A stretch of DNA of 64,000 bases from Winogradskyella sp. (lineage in GTDB: Bacteria > Bacteroidota > Bacteroidia > Flavobacteriales > Flavobacteriaceae): NCBI GenBank assembly GCA_002722255.1, contig PBLD01000006.1, forward strand, positions 1-64,000. The letters are read 5' to 3'. The translations under genes were made by a program, and so were the position numbers. Each line of letters begins with the position of its first letter. Position 1 is the stretch's first letter. Of the stretch, positions 63,401-64,000 are shown in pieces. The notes beneath the pieces were generated by a model. The model was not told the origin of the DNA, did not search any database, and saw only the letters and a list, made by a program, of their open reading frames with translations.

Positions 63401-64000
63401 ATAGTAGCACAACCTGTTGTATTATTTTCAACTCTAATATAAACGGTTTGTTCTTCAGAAGTGATGTTTGTATAATTGGTGTCATCTATTATAGGGTTAC
63501 TTCCAGATAAAGCGTCTTCATTGGTTTCGTGAAATGTAACAGTAACATCAGTTAAACCTTGTAACACATCTGAAACAATACTTGTTAAATCAAAACTGGC
63601 AAAACCATCATGGTCTTCGTCACAAGCGTCTATGTACACATCTTCTGTGTTTATAACAGGATTGTCTAAAACTGTAATATCTAAGGTTGTTGTACTGATA
63701 CAGCCTGTAAACTCATCTCTCACGCTTACAAATACCTGCTCATTTGTATTAGTATTTACATAAGGCATTGGTAGAGGATTTGTGCCATTAGACGCATCTG
63801 TAGGTGTACTATGATAAGTAACTATTAAGTTGGTGAGACCGTTGGTAATTTCATCATTTTTAATGTTTAGGTCTATAGCAGTGAATCCGTTAGCAACCTG
63901 ATCATCACAAACCTCTAAAGGTGAAGGATCATTAATGTTTGGTAAGGCATTAACAATGAGGTTAAACGTAGAAAATGCTAAACAACCATTGTTAGTATCT
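60424..64000 (-). CDS. Large choice-of-anchor L-type / T9SS type B surface protein, 5' end beyond the window
   Basis: The frame stays open from 60424 to the window edge, giving at least 1191 residues; an ATG at 63768 is internal, since translation upstream of it continues the repeat pattern (LEVCDDQVANGFTAIDL, then GCLAFSTFNLIVN). Visible: the end of one repeat and ten full repeats of about 90 residues, then a PKD-like domain and a type B sorting domain (HMSPNGDGRYDTWHI ... GHFAIRR). The last three repeats are one copy of the three-repeat block. By comparison with the two paralogues downstream, the missing part should hold the signal peptide, choice-of-anchor L and Ig-like domains. Confidence 0.88.
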   Translation of the reverse strand, partial: DTNNGCLAFSTFNLIVNALPNINDPSPLEVCDDQVANGFTAIDLNIKNDEITNGLTNLIVTYHSTPTDASNGTNPLPMPYVNTNTNEQVFVSVRDEFTGCISTTTLDITVLDNPVINTEDVYIDACDEDHDGFASFDLTSIVSDVLQGLTDVTVTFHETNEDALSGSNPIIDDTNYTNITSEEQTVYIRVENNTTGCATITTVELHTNLLLTATAINDVSLCDIDNDGVEEFNFSGIATNIINELPEEFDISIDFYLTESDRDNQINALDQTTPFIPTSNPQTIYLGLSSATCYDVEQIDLILIPVYEFESIISQTVCDEDQDGFTTTDLSQFDTQVTDALDGFSVTYFLTEDDARNNTNVLPNFYTNTTNPFTVYPRITSNETGCSDVNFFEITVLEAPITSTPSDIVICDDDQDGFFIVNLLDVIPEVVSSTTDRQITFHHSRNQANNGTNTINNESSYNAQTETVFIRVENTNTGCHSVEALSITVNTLPVFSAIENYKICEDNSDGFAEFIFNTKDAEILNGQTGKEVSYYLNQDDADNRTNAIDKDVAYQNTTTPQIIFARVENTSDQDCYGTTNFIIEVGTNPLFNEPADWFVCDDISNDGSETFDLSTKITEISNGISDNLTVTFYTSLNNAENSIDPLPLEYTNTVNPQTIFVQIDNGTICNSITSFELNVVQVPDVNPSVPLIGCDTDYDGFTEFDLTNAELDILDVRQDNIEITYFENYEDAETNNNAISNPEAYTNTSNPQTAYVKINNTISNCYVLIPLDLSVNLPPIINDFQSYDICENENNSFDLTEIDEVIMDESFNVLFSYYSNETDAYANANALNTDYTYVTNNDTLYARAEFSTTHCFTVYEFNLTVNPLPVANQPNNLEACDDDYDGLLDFDLTQQNAEILGTQNPSNFTITYYNSEDDANTNLSAVDTDYIAFDSEIIYARVENNTTGCYSVTQFSVIIHPLPVIDIEDQVICLDNLPLIVSANTNNPTDQYIWSTGETTPEITIPEIGTYWVTVTTQFGCENTRVFSVAESEAATIEATEIIDFSDPNNITVTISGIGDYLYQLDDGEPQESNFFDNVGMGYHTVTIIDLNGCSEVTREVLVIDIPKHMSPNGDGRYDTWHIVGVETLPGTIIHIFDRYGKHLATLRHDSPGWDGTLNGLNLPASDYWFVANVARGNQSFEVKGHFAIRR

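Noticed and set aside
48844..64000. Repeat region as CRISPR or DNA-level satellite
   Set aside because: The periodicity of about 270-290 bp is at protein level with diverged DNA, in open frames, without short identical repeats and spacers.

Overview
The window looks like chromosomal DNA from a low-GC Flavobacteriaceae bacterium (Bacteroidota), probably marine or surface-living. Support: C-terminal sorting domains of the type IX secretion system (T9SS, types A and B), many SPII lipoproteins, promoters of the Bacteroidota form TAnnTTTG, and families typical of this group (M49 peptidase, DUF4920, DUF6090, DUF6268, choice-of-anchor L proteins). No rRNA, tRNA, CRISPR array, insertion sequence or integrase gene was recognised.

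Layout. 1-4.3 kb: a heptamer repeat, fluoride channel CrcB, a SRPBCC/GyrI-like protein, an M49 lipoprotein peptidase and an orphan LuxR-type regulator. 4.4-17.6 kb (all minus strand): three secreted repeat proteins (HYR-like, beta-helix, leucine-rich), then an operon with a NarL-type response regulator, two paralogous sensor kinases, an unknown protein and a papain-like cysteine protease. 17.7-22.5 kb: metabolism and small lipoproteins (MazG-like pyrophosphatase, IlvE, DUF4920, CxxCH lipoprotein, MnmD, epimerase). 22.5-24.0 kb: two genes that look like integron-type cassettes with attC-like sites and no integrase nearby. 24.1-29 kb: ECF sigma/anti-sigma pair with a divergent fasciclin protein, YceI lipoprotein, GrpE and DnaJ. 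29.2-37.6 kb: a plus-strand run with an ABC exporter, MscS channel, outer-membrane protein, an unusual sigma-54-type response regulator, PPK2 and an M28 peptidase. 37.6-46.4 kb: LysA, an ACT-domain protein, SucC, a CysH-family reductase, an esterase, a TerB-like protein and UvrB. 46.4-64 kb: four tandem choice-of-anchor L / T9SS type B giant surface proteins; the last runs off the right edge.

The most interesting signal is regulatory. Five promoters (orphan luxR, beta-helix/HYR operon, leucine-rich protein, 2168-aa adhesin, protease-kinase-regulator operon) each carry a 16-bp palindrome of 7-2-7 form (TMCCCAn-nn-nTGGGKA) exactly 23 bp upstream of a -7-like box. The form matches NarL-family operators, and the window encodes both a NarL-type response regulator and a LuxR-type solo. 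This suggests one self-regulated surface-protein regulon linking the 4-17 kb block with the adhesin cluster at 46-64 kb. Other points of note are the cassette pair whose R' and R'' ends follow the integron complementarity rule, and a three-domain super-repeat present once in two adhesins and three times in the largest.
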